A stretch of DNA of 64,000 nt, from positions 1-64,000 of the forward strand of contig FMBT01000461.1 of the NCBI GenBank assembly GCA_900095095.1, given 5' to 3'. The translations under genes and the position numbers were made by a program. This document shows, piece by piece, positions 36,564 through 47,901 of the stretch (position 1 is its first letter; every line of letters begins with the position of its first letter). The notes below the pieces were generated by a model. That model ran no database searches. It saw only the letters and a program-made list of their open reading frames with translations, and had not been told where the DNA came from. Source of the DNA: Fragilariopsis cylindrus CCMP1102. Its lineage: Eukaryota > Bacillariophyta > Bacillariophyceae > Bacillariales > Bacillariaceae.

Positions 36564-37464
36564 GCATAAGCATCAAATAGTAATAGTATTGTTGATCAAA
36601 AAGAAGAAGAAGAGGAAGAAGAAGGAAAACGATTTAACAACAATCAACCAAAAATAAATAATATACATATTGTAGACTAGTAGCTAGTAGATATATAGTC
36701 TAATAATAGATTCGTTTTAGTTTTAGAATAGATTTTATAAGTTTAGAATCGTCGTTGTTTGTTTGTAGCATAATCCTGATTTCAGTATTAGTACTGATAC
36801 TGTGATGATTCGAACACAATGCTAGCATATATAATTGGTGTTCAATTAGTATGCCTTTTTTTTTTACGAGTGAGTGAGTCGAATGATGGCATGACAATCT
36901 ATAGACCCCTACTAGTATGGAACACAAAACAGCCAACAACCAGCAAATCAGCTTTCAAAATGTAGTAGGAATTCTAAAGTGTGATTTGACAACAATACAT
37001 ATTTTAACCCCAGCCAGTAACCTTTTACACTAGAGCATCATGGAAACATAACTTGAGCGCTAAACAGACCATCTTGCCTAGGATTGCTGTAGACTGTGGT
37101 ACCCCTAGATTGCAAATCTGTTAGTATCTTCACTAGAAACAAATGGAGCTTGTGGCTAGATCTGCTTTTTCAATTTTGAAGGACAAATAATTGATACCTT
37201 CATTAGAAACAAATGCTTCTTGAGACTGAATTAGATCCTGAAATCACTAGCAAATGGGACTAACAGTAGAGACAGCAAAGACACCGTTACTAGCCCGTAC
37301 ATAATACTACAGTCCAGTATGAGTTGCAACCAGACGAGCCATACCCATGCACGCATCATTCACATGGTAAGGAAGATAGCATACCCATTTGAGTAGACGA
37401 TAGGATAGATAGCTCATACTAACATTAGATATTAGTTTAATATCAAAGTATTCTAAGGTGGTAG
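36564..37464. other. Intergenic, no gene seen
   Basis: Contains a GAAGAA-rich purine tract at 36600-36625. A stretch at about 36757-36785 resembles the end of the 142-bp duplication (TTTGTAGCATAATCCTGATT). The rest is unremarkable. Confidence 0.45.
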
Positions 37465-40400
37465 CTAGACCGGTAAGCACCGCGTCTCATAGATCCTATT
37501 ACTAACATGTTGGACACGGTGCGAAAGGTACCGGATAGCAATATGATCCAAAATACGAGCAACTGCAGGATCTTTTTTGATGAGTAATTCCCATGCGTCT
37601 CTACTCAGACTAAAAACAACAGCACAATCGGAGTCACAAGCTACTCCACTTAAACGATCAACTCCTTCTATAAGTCCAAGCTCCCCGATCACAACACCTC
37701 GTGGAATTTCCTCTCTTACAGCCGTTCCCTTCATCATAGCTGTGAGTTCGCCACATATAATAAGTTTCGCACTATCACTCTTATCTCCTTGATTCCATAC
37801 AACCTCGTTCTTGGTGTACACTTCCCGTTTGAAATATGATAGAAATGTAGTTGCATCACGCTTCCCATTGGAAGAAGAATCAACTCGGAGGAGATTTTGT
37901 AGGTAATGAATCGCCAGCTCCTTTTCTTCTAGTTCATCAAGATCCTCATTCTTGCCCTCGTGGAGGTGAACAATGCGACTTTCTCTTTTGAGAAGGGATG
38001 AATCCTCGCGTGTGATAAGAATGTCTTCAGCAAAAACAAGCGCATCGTCAAAGCCGGCACATACTTGGTTCTTCGGAATAAGCTTTAATACGTCACTTAT
38101 TTCTTCATCAGGCTCCTCCAAAATTGCGGTCGACAGCCCATATTTTGTTGGGAAGTATCCTGATATAAATCAAGAGGTGAGCGAGTGAGCGATTGAGTGA
38201 GATCAAAATAATAGTACGTATAAAACGACGCACTCGGTACGCAAAAGAACGACAACAATTGAAAGGACCACACGAAAACAGTTAGCACATACCTCTGTGA
38301 CTACCCATGACAAAAATGTTCGTTTCAACTTTAAAAATCTGAGTCATTGAATTTTTGAGTTTGTTAACGGTCTGTGCAGCAGTAGAGTCCATCGTTGTTA
38401 CGAGGGTGAAATCCATAATAACGATGAGAGGTTTGTCATTAGCCAATGCCTCCTTAATCCTATCTGCTAAATCAACAGCGTTACCAAAAAAATAAGTTGC
38501 CCTGTAATTGGATAACCATAATTTTTGACCGACCCGTTTTAGTTGAATCAAGGACTGCTAACGCTTGAGGTGGTCGTGTCCATGCACTGCTGCCTGTCAT
38601 TATATTAGATGTAAACACGTTTGTTTTGGAAAAGTAAGTCAAGTTAGTCCATCGTATCAAGTCAAACCTGTTAGTACGAAACTGAACGACTAAAAGTAAA
38701 ATGAAACGAAAAGAGACTTACGGAGCGTCGTTGCTGATGTTATTTTAAATATTGGATCCAGATTTTGTACAGACTGCAATGCAAACGTCGTCATTGCGAC
38801 GATAATACCAGCTCCCAAAGCTGGTGTCATCCCCATAAATGTCATGACAAATGTAATTACAATAATCTGATTTTGTGTATTATAGAAGAGAGAGAGATAC
38901 AGAGATACAGAGAGTAACGGATGTAGCATAGATTAGAAAAATGTTCGCGGTCGGATAGGATATCAGCATTCGAAGTAGAAATGAAAAGAAGATCACGTGT
39001 GCATGTACTCACTCCTCCATATTCAATAGAATCATATTCCTCATATGAATAATAAACACCTTCCATAAATAGATCAACACCGATATGTAGCAGTAACGTA
39101 CCAGCCATACATCGGGGAATGTATGGCATTGTGCTTGTTCCGAATACAAAGATAAAAATGTAACCAATAATTAATGCGACTTGACCCGCTCTACTTTTTC
39201 CACCAGATTTATAATATAATACCGAAACAGAGTACGTCATAACATTTTGAATACCACCAAATAAACCAGTTAATATATTAGAATAACCATGACTCATCAA
39301 TTCATTATTCATATCAACTTCAACATCGCATGTATTAGCGAATGCTGGGATATTAATTGGAACATTAATAACAGAAAAACACGATACACCGATGACGGTA
39401 CCTAATGCATTAATAACTGCCGTCCATGAAATTGTTGTAAAATCAACGATACGTAACAGATCCATAATATGACCATCAATACAGTATCCAAAAAAGATGG
39501 AGTAGTACCACTTCCATCATCATCTTCCACCGATGACGGAAAAAAATATCCTGCCGTTGTTGCTTGTTCCATACTAACACCAAAGATATATAATGCAAAA
39601 TAATACATTGGGATGATAGAAATAAAGAATAAAGGTGCTAATAGTGTAAACTTTGGTCTACCATTCTTATCTTTTAGTACTGTCATAAGAATCCGTAATA
39701 CGACCTCAAATATAACAACTGGTGCAAATTCATTAGAATTATCATACAAAGTACGTACACCATCGGCAGTAAATGTAAAGTTCTCACCGATCATAACACC
39801 GGTTGATGAACAACCAATAAATACACCAATACCACCAATAAAACCAACTAATACATGATTTGGAAAATAATATACAACCTTACCTAATCCAGCTTTACCT
39901 AATCCATAAAATACCAATCCTGTAACAATTGAACTTAATCCAAATAGGAAAAATAATGTTGATAATGCTTCTTTACCATACCCTTGTTCAGCAATAACAA
40001 TACCAGCCATCGCGTGATAAAATGGTACATTTTCAATTAATTGTGAAGATACTGGACTCTTAAAATTTGATGCAAACATTAAAGCAATTTGTCCTGTAAT
40101 ACATGCAAATAAAAACATTCGTATACCAAGTACTTCCTTTCCTGGTTGTATTACGGTAAACGACGGTACAGTGGTCCGTGGTCAAATAGGGGAAAAAAAA
40201 ATAGAAATAGAAATAGAAGAAACAAAGAAAAAGAATCATTAGAGATCAGCATGATAACAAGGAATTTTAATTCAATTCAATTCCTCGAAACGAATACGAA
40301 TACGAAACGATTGAGCAAGACGAATACGAATTATATTGTTCAATGAATTTTGAATCTGATAAAAAATATTTACATACCTGGTAATGGAAATGAACCAGAA

Positions 40401-40840
40401 ATACCATCTTCTGCAGCGGCATCATCGGTAGTATTATCCCCATCACCATCACCACCACCATCACCGCCACCACTCCATCCTAATGGAAAATATGCAACAC
40501 CAAATGGAATAGCTGTCATAAAATTAATCATAAGTGTTACAATAATTGCTGGAATTTCTGCAAAGAAACTTTCATCACCATCATCATCATCATCATCTTG
40601 TATTACGTTTCTATCACTACCTCCTCCTATACTCTCAGTAATAGTACATGTGTCATTCTTATTATTGAAGTCAATCGTATTCGTCGATCCATAATAGCCG
40701 GTAGAAGAAGAATCAGTATCAGTTTTAGTCCATTCTTCACCACTAATAAGAGGTTCGATTTCAGAATCAGAATGGCGAACACTATAGGCATTTTCAATAG
40801 TTTCAAATCCACTCGCTCTTGGTCCTAACACCGAATCCAT
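37465..40840 (-). CDS. SulP/SLC26-type transporter with STAS and cyclic-nucleotide-binding domains; 5 exons, 2 indels
   Basis: Exons read leftwards: 40840-40378, 40141-39013, 38866-38722, 38593-38293, 38159-37465. All junctions are GT..AG with matching phase; about 910 residues. After a 100-residue acidic leader, the transmembrane region starts IPAIIVTLMINFMTAIPFGVAYFPLGW and includes NVPINIPAFANTC and SGGKSRAGQVAL, both SulP-typical. A STAS domain follows (MVIQLQGNLFFGNAVDL, MDFTLVTTMDSTAAQTV). The last exon has a cNMP-binding fold (VVWNQGDKSDSAKLIICGELTA, IGELGLIEGVDR). Yeast YGR125W/Vsb1, a vacuolar protein needed for basic amino-acid storage, has this same architecture, so an endomembrane location is possible. 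The true substrate is unknown. The frame breaks at about 39470 (one base short in a G run) and at the T/A run 38484-38490 (one base long). Confidence 0.85.
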
Positions 40841-41563
40841 GATAACTACCTACAGCAGGTAGATGTTATAATAAATGAATGGTTGGTTTGATGCTTTTTT
40901 CTCTTTTAGATAAAATCACTCTGACAAATTTGTTACTGCTGTCATCGAATGCCAATAATACAGAGTACCGCCGATCTTTCTTCATTCTTCGCAATTTTTT
41001 TTTTAACACGGCGTAACAATTTTAAGTGCACAAGACAGCGAATGATATTTCGCTCATCTGAATTCCTTGAAGGCTTGATGCTTGATTCACGATTAGATTC
41101 ATTCATTCGTCGTACAGTACTACTGTACACACAGTTGTACCAAAGATATGTATTGTATATACCATACTATGCATTTATAGGTATGATACATATCTTTGAA
41201 GTGCGATATCTCCCCCAAATCAATCAAAACTGTCCCCTAAATAGTAAATATCTTTGCTTCGTTTTTCTTCACGTTGTGTTCGAAGAAGACGCACAAAAAT
41301 CTTCACATAAGTACCGGTATGTTGTGATGAGTTCTTGTTTCTTCACATGACGATCTCCTTGCTTATCTCATCTTCAACACAAAGATCAAGGCACCAAATA
41401 ATAGACAACAACAAAGTTGGGAGTAAATGACTTTGTATTAATACACTAGTGGAGAGAAAACTAAAGCAACGCTTTGGGTATTCGCAGTTTCTGTTTCCAA
41501 TCTTAAAATCTTACTACAATAGGAAACACCAAAAACGAAAAACAAAAAAGCAAACAAAAGAAG
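40841..41563. other. Divergent promoter region
   Basis: Between the SulP gene (-) and the FABP-like gene (+). Includes GTACAGTACTACTGTACAC at 41113-41131, a near-palindromic example of a word that recurs in spacers of this window. No gene seen. Confidence 0.45.
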
Positions 41564-42943
41564 ATGGAGATTATTATTTCATCATTGATATTCGTTGTTG
41601 TCGGTACCTTCGCCATTGGGTATGGATTTGGGGGTTCTACTTCTTCTTCTTCTTTGTCGAGTTATTTAACAACAATAGCAACCTCATTACTGAATCGTTT
41701 TGATGAAACACTTATGTCATCGTCATTACCTTGGTGGAATTTATATACCACAATCGTATCAAGTTATATAACAATACGACTTTTAATTTATTTATAAATC
41801 CAATTTTAGAATTAATTGCATCTAAGATATATAGTAATAATAAAAGTAATAAGTCTGCTGAATCGAAGTCATCATCATTAATGTCGTCGTCAAAAAGGTC
41901 TCTATCGACGACAAGTAGACCGGTGACAACAAAAGATCGTTCTCTTCTAAGCGATGCTGATGACAACGAACAACAACAAGATGACGAACAACAACAACAG
42001 AATGAAAGACGAAAACAAAAACAACCAATTGATATGACAGGAAATTATCAATTAATACTAAATGAAAATTTTGAAGCATTTTTAGGTACACAAGGTGTAC
42101 CACGTATGTTTCAATCGATCGCATCGAAATCAAGACCAATACATCGTATTATTCATATTGATCTAATTTATCAATAAAAATTGAAGGTATTGTTGACACA
42201 TATACAGAGTATAGTATTGATGGACCATCCATTATCACAAAAATTCGTGGTAAACCATTTACTGATTCTGTTACCTATTTAACATTGGAAGAATTAGGTT
42301 TAAAACCAAACCCAGAACCTACTACTACTACTACTACCAATATTGATACTGTAACTGCTAATAATGCTAATCCGAGTAGTGATAATGATTATGCAAGTGG
42401 GGATAGTGGTACTCTTACAGCAGACGATGGCAACGATTGCAACGATGACAACGATGACAATGATAATGATAAGAAAAGAGATAATAAACGTGGTAGTACA
42501 TTAGATAAGATAAAAAAGAGTTTGTCTAGTAAGAAACGCGAAATTAAAACAAATATAAGTAAAGGTGGGAATTTACGTGCATCAAAAGTGAAGCGATTGA
42601 TTCAAAATAAATCAACAAGTAGTAGTAACAGTATAGATGAAGAGGAGGATAATGACAGTGACAATGAAACTTATTCCAATTGTTGAAGAAATTGATAGTA
42701 ATAATAAAAAGAAACGAAGTAGTAGCAGTAGTAGTAGTAATGGTCCTAATACTGGTACCATTTGTGGTATAAAAAATATTAAACGTCAAGATGATGAAAA
42801 ATATACATTAACAGTACATCGTAGATTTCGATCTTTGCATGAATAGAAAAATCAAAAATTGAAGTGATATTACATGTTGTATATGATGATCTAAAAAAGA
42901 TGATGTTATAGCAAAACAATTATTTGAACGTATATATATATAA
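41564..42943 (+). CDS. Membrane-anchored FABP/lipocalin-like protein, about 5 single-base indels
   Basis: The ATG at 41564 opens a frame with an N-terminal hydrophobic helix (IIISSLIFVVVGTFAIGYGF) and a second apolar stretch (NLFINPILELIAS). After a Gln/Ser-rich linker comes MTGNYQLILNENFEAFLGTQGVPRMFQSIASKS. This closely resembles the start of cytosolic fatty-acid-binding proteins (strand A, then the helix-turn-helix lid). A later part, IEGIVDTYTEYSIDGP and IRGKPFTDSVTYL, fits the next beta strands. A 150-residue Asn/Asp/Ser/Lys insert follows, then YTLTVHRRFRSL and VIAKQLFERI. The frame changes near 41781, 42156, 42672, 42840 and 42890. Each is a one-base change and no in-frame nonsense substitution was noticed. 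About 460 residues if these are errors. Inferred role: membrane-tethered carrier of hydrophobic ligands. It may instead be a recent pseudogene. Confidence 0.5.
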
Positions 42944-42991
42944 GTATATTTAATTAATTATTTAAATAAATTCTAAAAGTAAAGAATGCAA

Positions 42992-43655
42992 TTAATTGAG
43001 GTATAATAATATGTAACGTTGTACACCTCGTCGTTCTAGTCGTCGGTCATTTTTCAGACTTTTACTATAGGAAGTAGGGGGTTTTTGGATGAATTCTTCA
43101 AATAATGCGGTAGTTACCATTCGCTTTTCCATAAGCAAATCCTCGCTTGTAGTAATTTGCATTGTTGCAAATTTAGGAATGAGGACGTCCAAATCTGATG
43201 CTGTTGCTGCTGCTGCTGCTGCTGCTTCTGCGGTGGCTGCTTCTTCATCGTGGCGACGACGTGCTTGAGCAGCGATAGCTTCTGCCAATGCTTCGGCTGC
43301 TGCTGCTGCTGCTGCTTCTGCGGTGGCTGCTTCTTCATCGTGGCGACGACGTGCTTGAGCAGCGATAGCTTCTGCCAATGCTTCGGCTTCTGCTGCTGTA
43401 GCGGGAGTAGGTACTGGGACTGTAACTAGAATTGGGATCTTATTTTTTCCTCCTCTTCATTGAGCTTGAGGATGCTTCTATCATCCTTATAGTTATCTCT
43501 TTTCAACTCGCATGCCTCACGATTGATATTTAAACAAAACCATGTTCTTTATGACAACTTCCACATATATTGACACAGTTAATGCAGAAAGTGTCACCTC
43601 TAGTAATACCAATCGCTACACGGTCATTGTTATTGTTATTGTTAGTAGAGTCCAT
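42992..43655 (-). CDS. Small Cys-motif protein with Ala-rich duplicated helix, 2 single-base indels
   Basis: Start ATG at 43655 (context GAAAAATGGAC), stop at 42992, about 221 residues. An Asn run is followed by CINCVNICGSCHKEH, a C-x2-C-x3-C-x2-C-H cluster that may bind zinc. After a charged stretch comes a 30-residue unit rich in Ala, Glu and Arg (ALAEAIAAQARRRHDEEAA) present twice with a 90-bp DNA period (43200-43380), predicted helical. The C-terminal third (DLDVLIPKFATMQ...) looks globular and is unknown. The frame shifts once near 43545 (short T run) and once near 43445 (short A run). It runs convergently with the FABP-like gene, with only about 50 bp between stops. Function unknown. 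Confidence 0.5.
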
Positions 43656-44265
43656 TTTTCGAGATCGAGTTGTTAAGTTGTTAAGTTGTTGTTTTGCAAG
43701 TGAGCTAATTTGATTTTATGGTCCTTATTGCATCAGAGTACTCATCGACGAAGTGTAGGACTTTCCCATATGGGACCAAAATTGTACTACATACTAGTAA
43801 GTACTGCGTAGAAATTGGTTTCATTGCTGTTGGTTTTATTCGAGTGTAGTAAGAGAAACAGAAATATGATACGTTTCTATAGTCTGTTTCGATCGCCAAG
43901 CATTACCTCTCTCTCCCTCTCTCAATCGTAACAAAAAAATCACATCTTTCCTTTTTCGTTTAGTCGTGTTTAGTTAAAAACAATAAAACCAACAGCTAAA
44001 CTAATTGCTGCTGACGCTTAAGAGCGCGAACCCTTAAAATCTTAGCTTCTTTTTTTTCTTTGTGAGTTCAACACGCTTTTATGGTCTAAGAATTCCTCAC
44101 GATAGCGCGTGCAACTAAGTGTTAGCTGAAGGATGTACAGTACGGTACAAACATATCGTGAACATAAAAATCACATAATTTTCATTTCGATTGTTTGTTT
44201 TGTATTGCGACCTTAACAACAGCAATAGTAATAGCAACAACATCAGCAAAGACAGCTTCTTCAAG
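43656..44265. other. Divergent promoter region
   Basis: Between the Cys-motif gene (-) and the IQ/RING gene (+). TGTACAGTACGGTAC occurs at 44132-44146, about 120 bp before the RING gene start. No gene seen. Confidence 0.45.
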
Positions 44266-45744
44266 ATGTCTCCTACCATCGTCCTCTACAAATGCAACGA
44301 TCCCAATTGGGAACCTGTAGACCCAGAAGCAGATAGCAACGTAACAGTAAAGTCGTCGTCGTTTATGTACTTCGAAAATGGCCTTGATGGTGTCCTCAAA
44401 GCTCGGCAGGGTGCCGAAGCATTGATAGCTGCTAATCTTGAAATTAGCTCGCTACTTCGAGGTGTTATTCTAGCATCGACCTTCACAACTATTGACCGGA
44501 AGGAGAAGTATTTTCTCGAAATTGAGGCGAAGAAAAAGAAGAAGAGCAAGAAGAGAGATCTTATTGTCGAAATCAATGACATCGACCACGATCACGATCT
44601 GTTCATGCCCAAGAAGAAGAAAATCAAGGTACAAGAAGTTACTCGTCGTCGCCGCCGTCCTTCCGAAAAGAGAAAAATTCCTGATGACAACGATCAAGGT
44701 GGTACTCTAGTTGAAGGAGCTATCGTCACGGCAACACGATTGATATTCCCATCAATTCCCGCTACTTCGCCATCTCCGTCTTCTTCTTCCTTACCTTCAA
44801 AGAAGAAACGGAGAAAGGTTTCAGGTACAGCTATTGTGAAAGTCCATTATGGTGTTGTTCGTATTCAAAAACTTGCACGTGGATTCCTGACTCGAAGTTA
44901 TCTCGCAGCAGCTGAAGTACAACAAAAGAAAACTTCCACTGTTCGTATTCAAAAACATATACGTGGATTTCTGGCTCGAGCAAGACTGCACATCGATGTT
45001 CTCCCAGCAGCAGCAGCAGCAGCAGCTTCAACACAAGCGACAACGACGACGACATCATCCTGTCACAGCAACACCGACAGCAACGACGACAGCAACAACG
45101 ACACGTGCTGCATTTGCCTCGAAGTGACAGGTCAAGATGCAGCGAAGATCGACTGTGGGTGTGATCATCGTTTTTGTTATGAATGTATTCTCAAATGGGG
45201 GACGGAAAAATCCAACACATGTCCATATTGCCGGGAGAAATTTCACGAAATCACTACAACGTGCATGCATAACAACGAAACAAAAACGACACAATTGAAA
45301 GATCATAACAGTCGACGTGTCGGGATTGAGTCACCTTTTATTGAACAGGGTTTGGGATGGTATACAGTCCAACTTGAAGTCGAATTAGAATCCATGCAAT
45401 TCAAAATGGAAGAATGGCATCGGAATGGACGATCTTTTTCATTACAACAATATATCGAGCATATACGAGCAAATCAAGATAGTGGAGCATACGGTCCGTT
45501 AAACGATCAACACGCACAGATATTTGAGGTTATGATTCGAACTGCATATGAAATGCCAGATCCTTATCAATATAGGGCACGTTTTCCTCCGTCGAGGAAA
45601 AGATCTGCACAGGATACATGGTACGCAATTTTTGAGACTCAAACAGAAAACGCGCAAAAGGAAATTCTAGAAGCCCAAAGCCAAGGATCAGTTCAAGTCG
45701 AGCAGTGTCTACAGAAATACCGAAGACTATCACGATTGGCTTAA
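44266..45744 (+). CDS. RING-finger protein with two IQ motifs (probable E3 ubiquitin ligase)
   Basis: Single exon of 492 residues from the ATG at 44266 (AAGATGTCTCC); the upstream in-frame stretch is Asn/Ser coding without an ATG. Residues 1-85 look globular and are unknown. Basic clusters (KKKKKSKKR, PKKKKIK) resemble nuclear signals. Two IQ motifs with the IQxxxRGxxxR core lie at about 208-222 and 228-242, so calmodulin binding is expected. After Ala and Ser/Thr/Asn/Asp linkers, a C3HC4 RING spans about 282-328 (CCICLEV, CGCDHRFCYEC, CPYC). A helical C-terminus of about 160 residues follows. IQ plus RING suggests calcium-regulated ubiquitin transfer, which is inference. The 5' half uses more C-ending codons than neighbouring genes. 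No frame breaks. Confidence 0.8.
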   Translation: MSPTIVLYKCNDPNWEPVDPEADSNVTVKSSSFMYFENGLDGVLKARQGAEALIAANLEISSLLRGVILASTFTTIDRKEKYFLEIEAKKKKKSKKRDLIVEINDIDHDHDLFMPKKKKIKVQEVTRRRRRPSEKRKIPDDNDQGGTLVEGAIVTATRLIFPSIPATSPSPSSSSLPSKKKRRKVSGTAIVKVHYGVVRIQKLARGFLTRSYLAAAEVQQKKTSTVRIQKHIRGFLARARLHIDVLPAAAAAAASTQATTTTTSSCHSNTDSNDDSNNDTCCICLEVTGQDAAKIDCGCDHRFCYECILKWGTEKSNTCPYCREKFHEITTTCMHNNETKTTQLKDHNSRRVGIESPFIEQGLGWYTVQLEVELESMQFKMEEWHRNGRSFSLQQYIEHIRANQDSGAYGPLNDQHAQIFEVMIRTAYEMPDPYQYRARFPPSRKRSAQDTWYAIFETQTENAQKEILEAQSQGSVQVEQCLQKYRRLSRLA

Positions 45745-47736
45745 GGGGAAGACAACGACATGGAGGGGGTAGTGCAACGAATCACATTATTATCCAATTA
45801 GAACGGAGGAAAGGGATGATGGGATTATGGTGTTCGATGGTTAATTTATTTTGATGATGAAGTGTTTATTTTCGGTTGGGATGGATTTTCTTTTTAGTTT
45901 TTGGTTGATGTTAAATGTTCGGTTTTCTTTCGGATCGGTGCCCGTACGTTTTAAAACGATTCGCTTCTCACGTAACCGACATGGTTCAGTTATTTAGTGA
46001 GAAGGTTTCGGCATGTGTGGTAGGCAGTATTTATCGTCAGGGCGGCTGTAATGGCTTTTGCTTATGAGATTGGATACTGTTAAGATATACGCTTCGACAA
46101 TTTGGACCCATTCATTTGTGGCCTTGTCGGAGGATTTATATATCGCTACTCACATGAACTACGTAACGAACGCATTGTATGAAGAGATCTTTTCTTTGGA
46201 TGGTTGTTATTATTATTGGTTTAAAAAAGTATGAGTATTATCGTTTGATTAGTGTAAGGGGGACGGCCCCGTTTGTACATGTTTTATGAGGGAAAAATAA
46301 GATAGGAACCTGTGAACGGATGTACGCATCTGGTTGACACAGCTATCGAATGCGTGTGGGGAATGATGGAGGTGGCTTAAAGCAAAAGAACCCACCCCTT
46401 CGTAACGATCCACACCGACCCATATTCATGATTTACATGCACTAGGCCAAAATGGCTGAAACGATCTACAAAAAGATTTTTTTTTTACCAAATAATAATA
46501 ATATCCCATTCGAAGAAATGTATTTTTGACAGCAGTAGACTGAAGCAACGAAGAAGATGGTATTTCCAACGAATTTATGTACAAACATCGTGATAGATGA
46601 ATGGCCGGGTACAATCATTTACCTGTAATCAATGCACTCTCTTTTGGATTTCGATTGATTCTTAAAAAATAAAAATAATTGTAAATTATTAAAAAAAATT
46701 AAACAAAAAAACTATTCTTCTACAGTACTTCTTACTAGGATCTGAATATTACATCGTTTTACAGGGACATAGTTACCTGCAATTTGTAGTAAAATAATCA
46801 ATGAAACGTATCCCTACCATACCATCACAATTATACCAGTATTTTTCCATAGCACTAAAATAACATCTCGGTGCGTATTTTTCTGTCAGTATCGTCTTAG
46901 TACGAGAGATCCTTGGATTTTTGTACGGAACTAACCTAACTTAATACAACTCTCTGAAGATACTACTATTATACAGTACAAATCAGACATATTGGTTTGC
47001 CAAATGTTACCTCTGCGATCTAATGATTTTTTAACATCTTATTAAGTATCATTATGGAATGGATTTTATTATAACTTATTAGTCTGCATGGAGTGTCGTA
47101 TTAGTATCGAATGACTAGGAATCAAACAACCGAATTACCCAGTATACCTATTGCATGGTGGCTACGCTTGTTCGACTAGCTGGCTAGCTGGTGGCAAGCA
47201 TCATCAAAAATACATTGTTCGTTGCTCTATCTACTAACTATACCAGTTTCAAGAAGAATGTAAGAAAATTCACACACACCACTTACATCACACATCACAC
47301 ACACTGTTTAGCGATTTTTTGCGTAACAAGTAATAACTCTGTAGGGCCTTATCACCCCTTAACTACTACTTGAAGTATCATACAACTGATCATATTATGC
47401 CTGTTTTCTGTATGGCGAAGGAATCCTTCTCATACGGTATGATGGTATAGCGTACTAGTAAATTTTGGTATGTTCATACATACCATCTTTCAAATTAACT
47501 CGCTCGCTCGCGCAATGCTGTTCTTTGATCAATTTCAAAAAAAATAATTGGCAGGGCACCAAGATGAAAGAAGCAGCAAAACAAGAAGAAGAAAGCAACC
47601 CACGATCAGCGACACAGCTAGAACAACAGAGCAACAACAGAGCAACAGCCAAACAAGAAAAGCAACAATAAAACAATCGAAAACGCAAACGAAAATAACT
47701 TAAGTTAACTTAACTTCGTCCACCCCTGACCGAATC
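45745..47736. other. Long intergenic stretch, no gene seen
   Basis: About 2 kb with only short, low-quality frames. Includes 3' flank of the RING gene, A-rich runs near 46670-46710, and the promoter side of the next gene. Nothing recognised as RNA gene or transposon. Confidence 0.45.
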
Positions 47737-47843
47737 AAATCAAATCAAATCAAATCGAATCAAATCGAATCAAAAATCAAATCAAATCAAATCGAATCAA
47801 ATCAAATCAAATCAAATCAAATCGAATCAAGAATCGAATCGAC
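47737..47843. repeat. (AAATC)n / (GAATC)n pentanucleotide microsatellite
   Basis: About twenty imperfect AATCA units with G-for-A variants, ending about 60 bp before the next start codon, hence probably in its promoter or leader. Confidence 0.9.
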
Positions 47844-47901
47844 ACTACCACAAACAACATAACATAACGTAATTGTTGACTGTACACTAAATCAAAATCA
47901 A

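Noticed and set aside
39460-39480. Programmed ribosomal frameshift in the SulP gene
   Set aside because: No slippery heptamer and stimulator seen, and similar one-base breaks in other genes point to a general sequence error.
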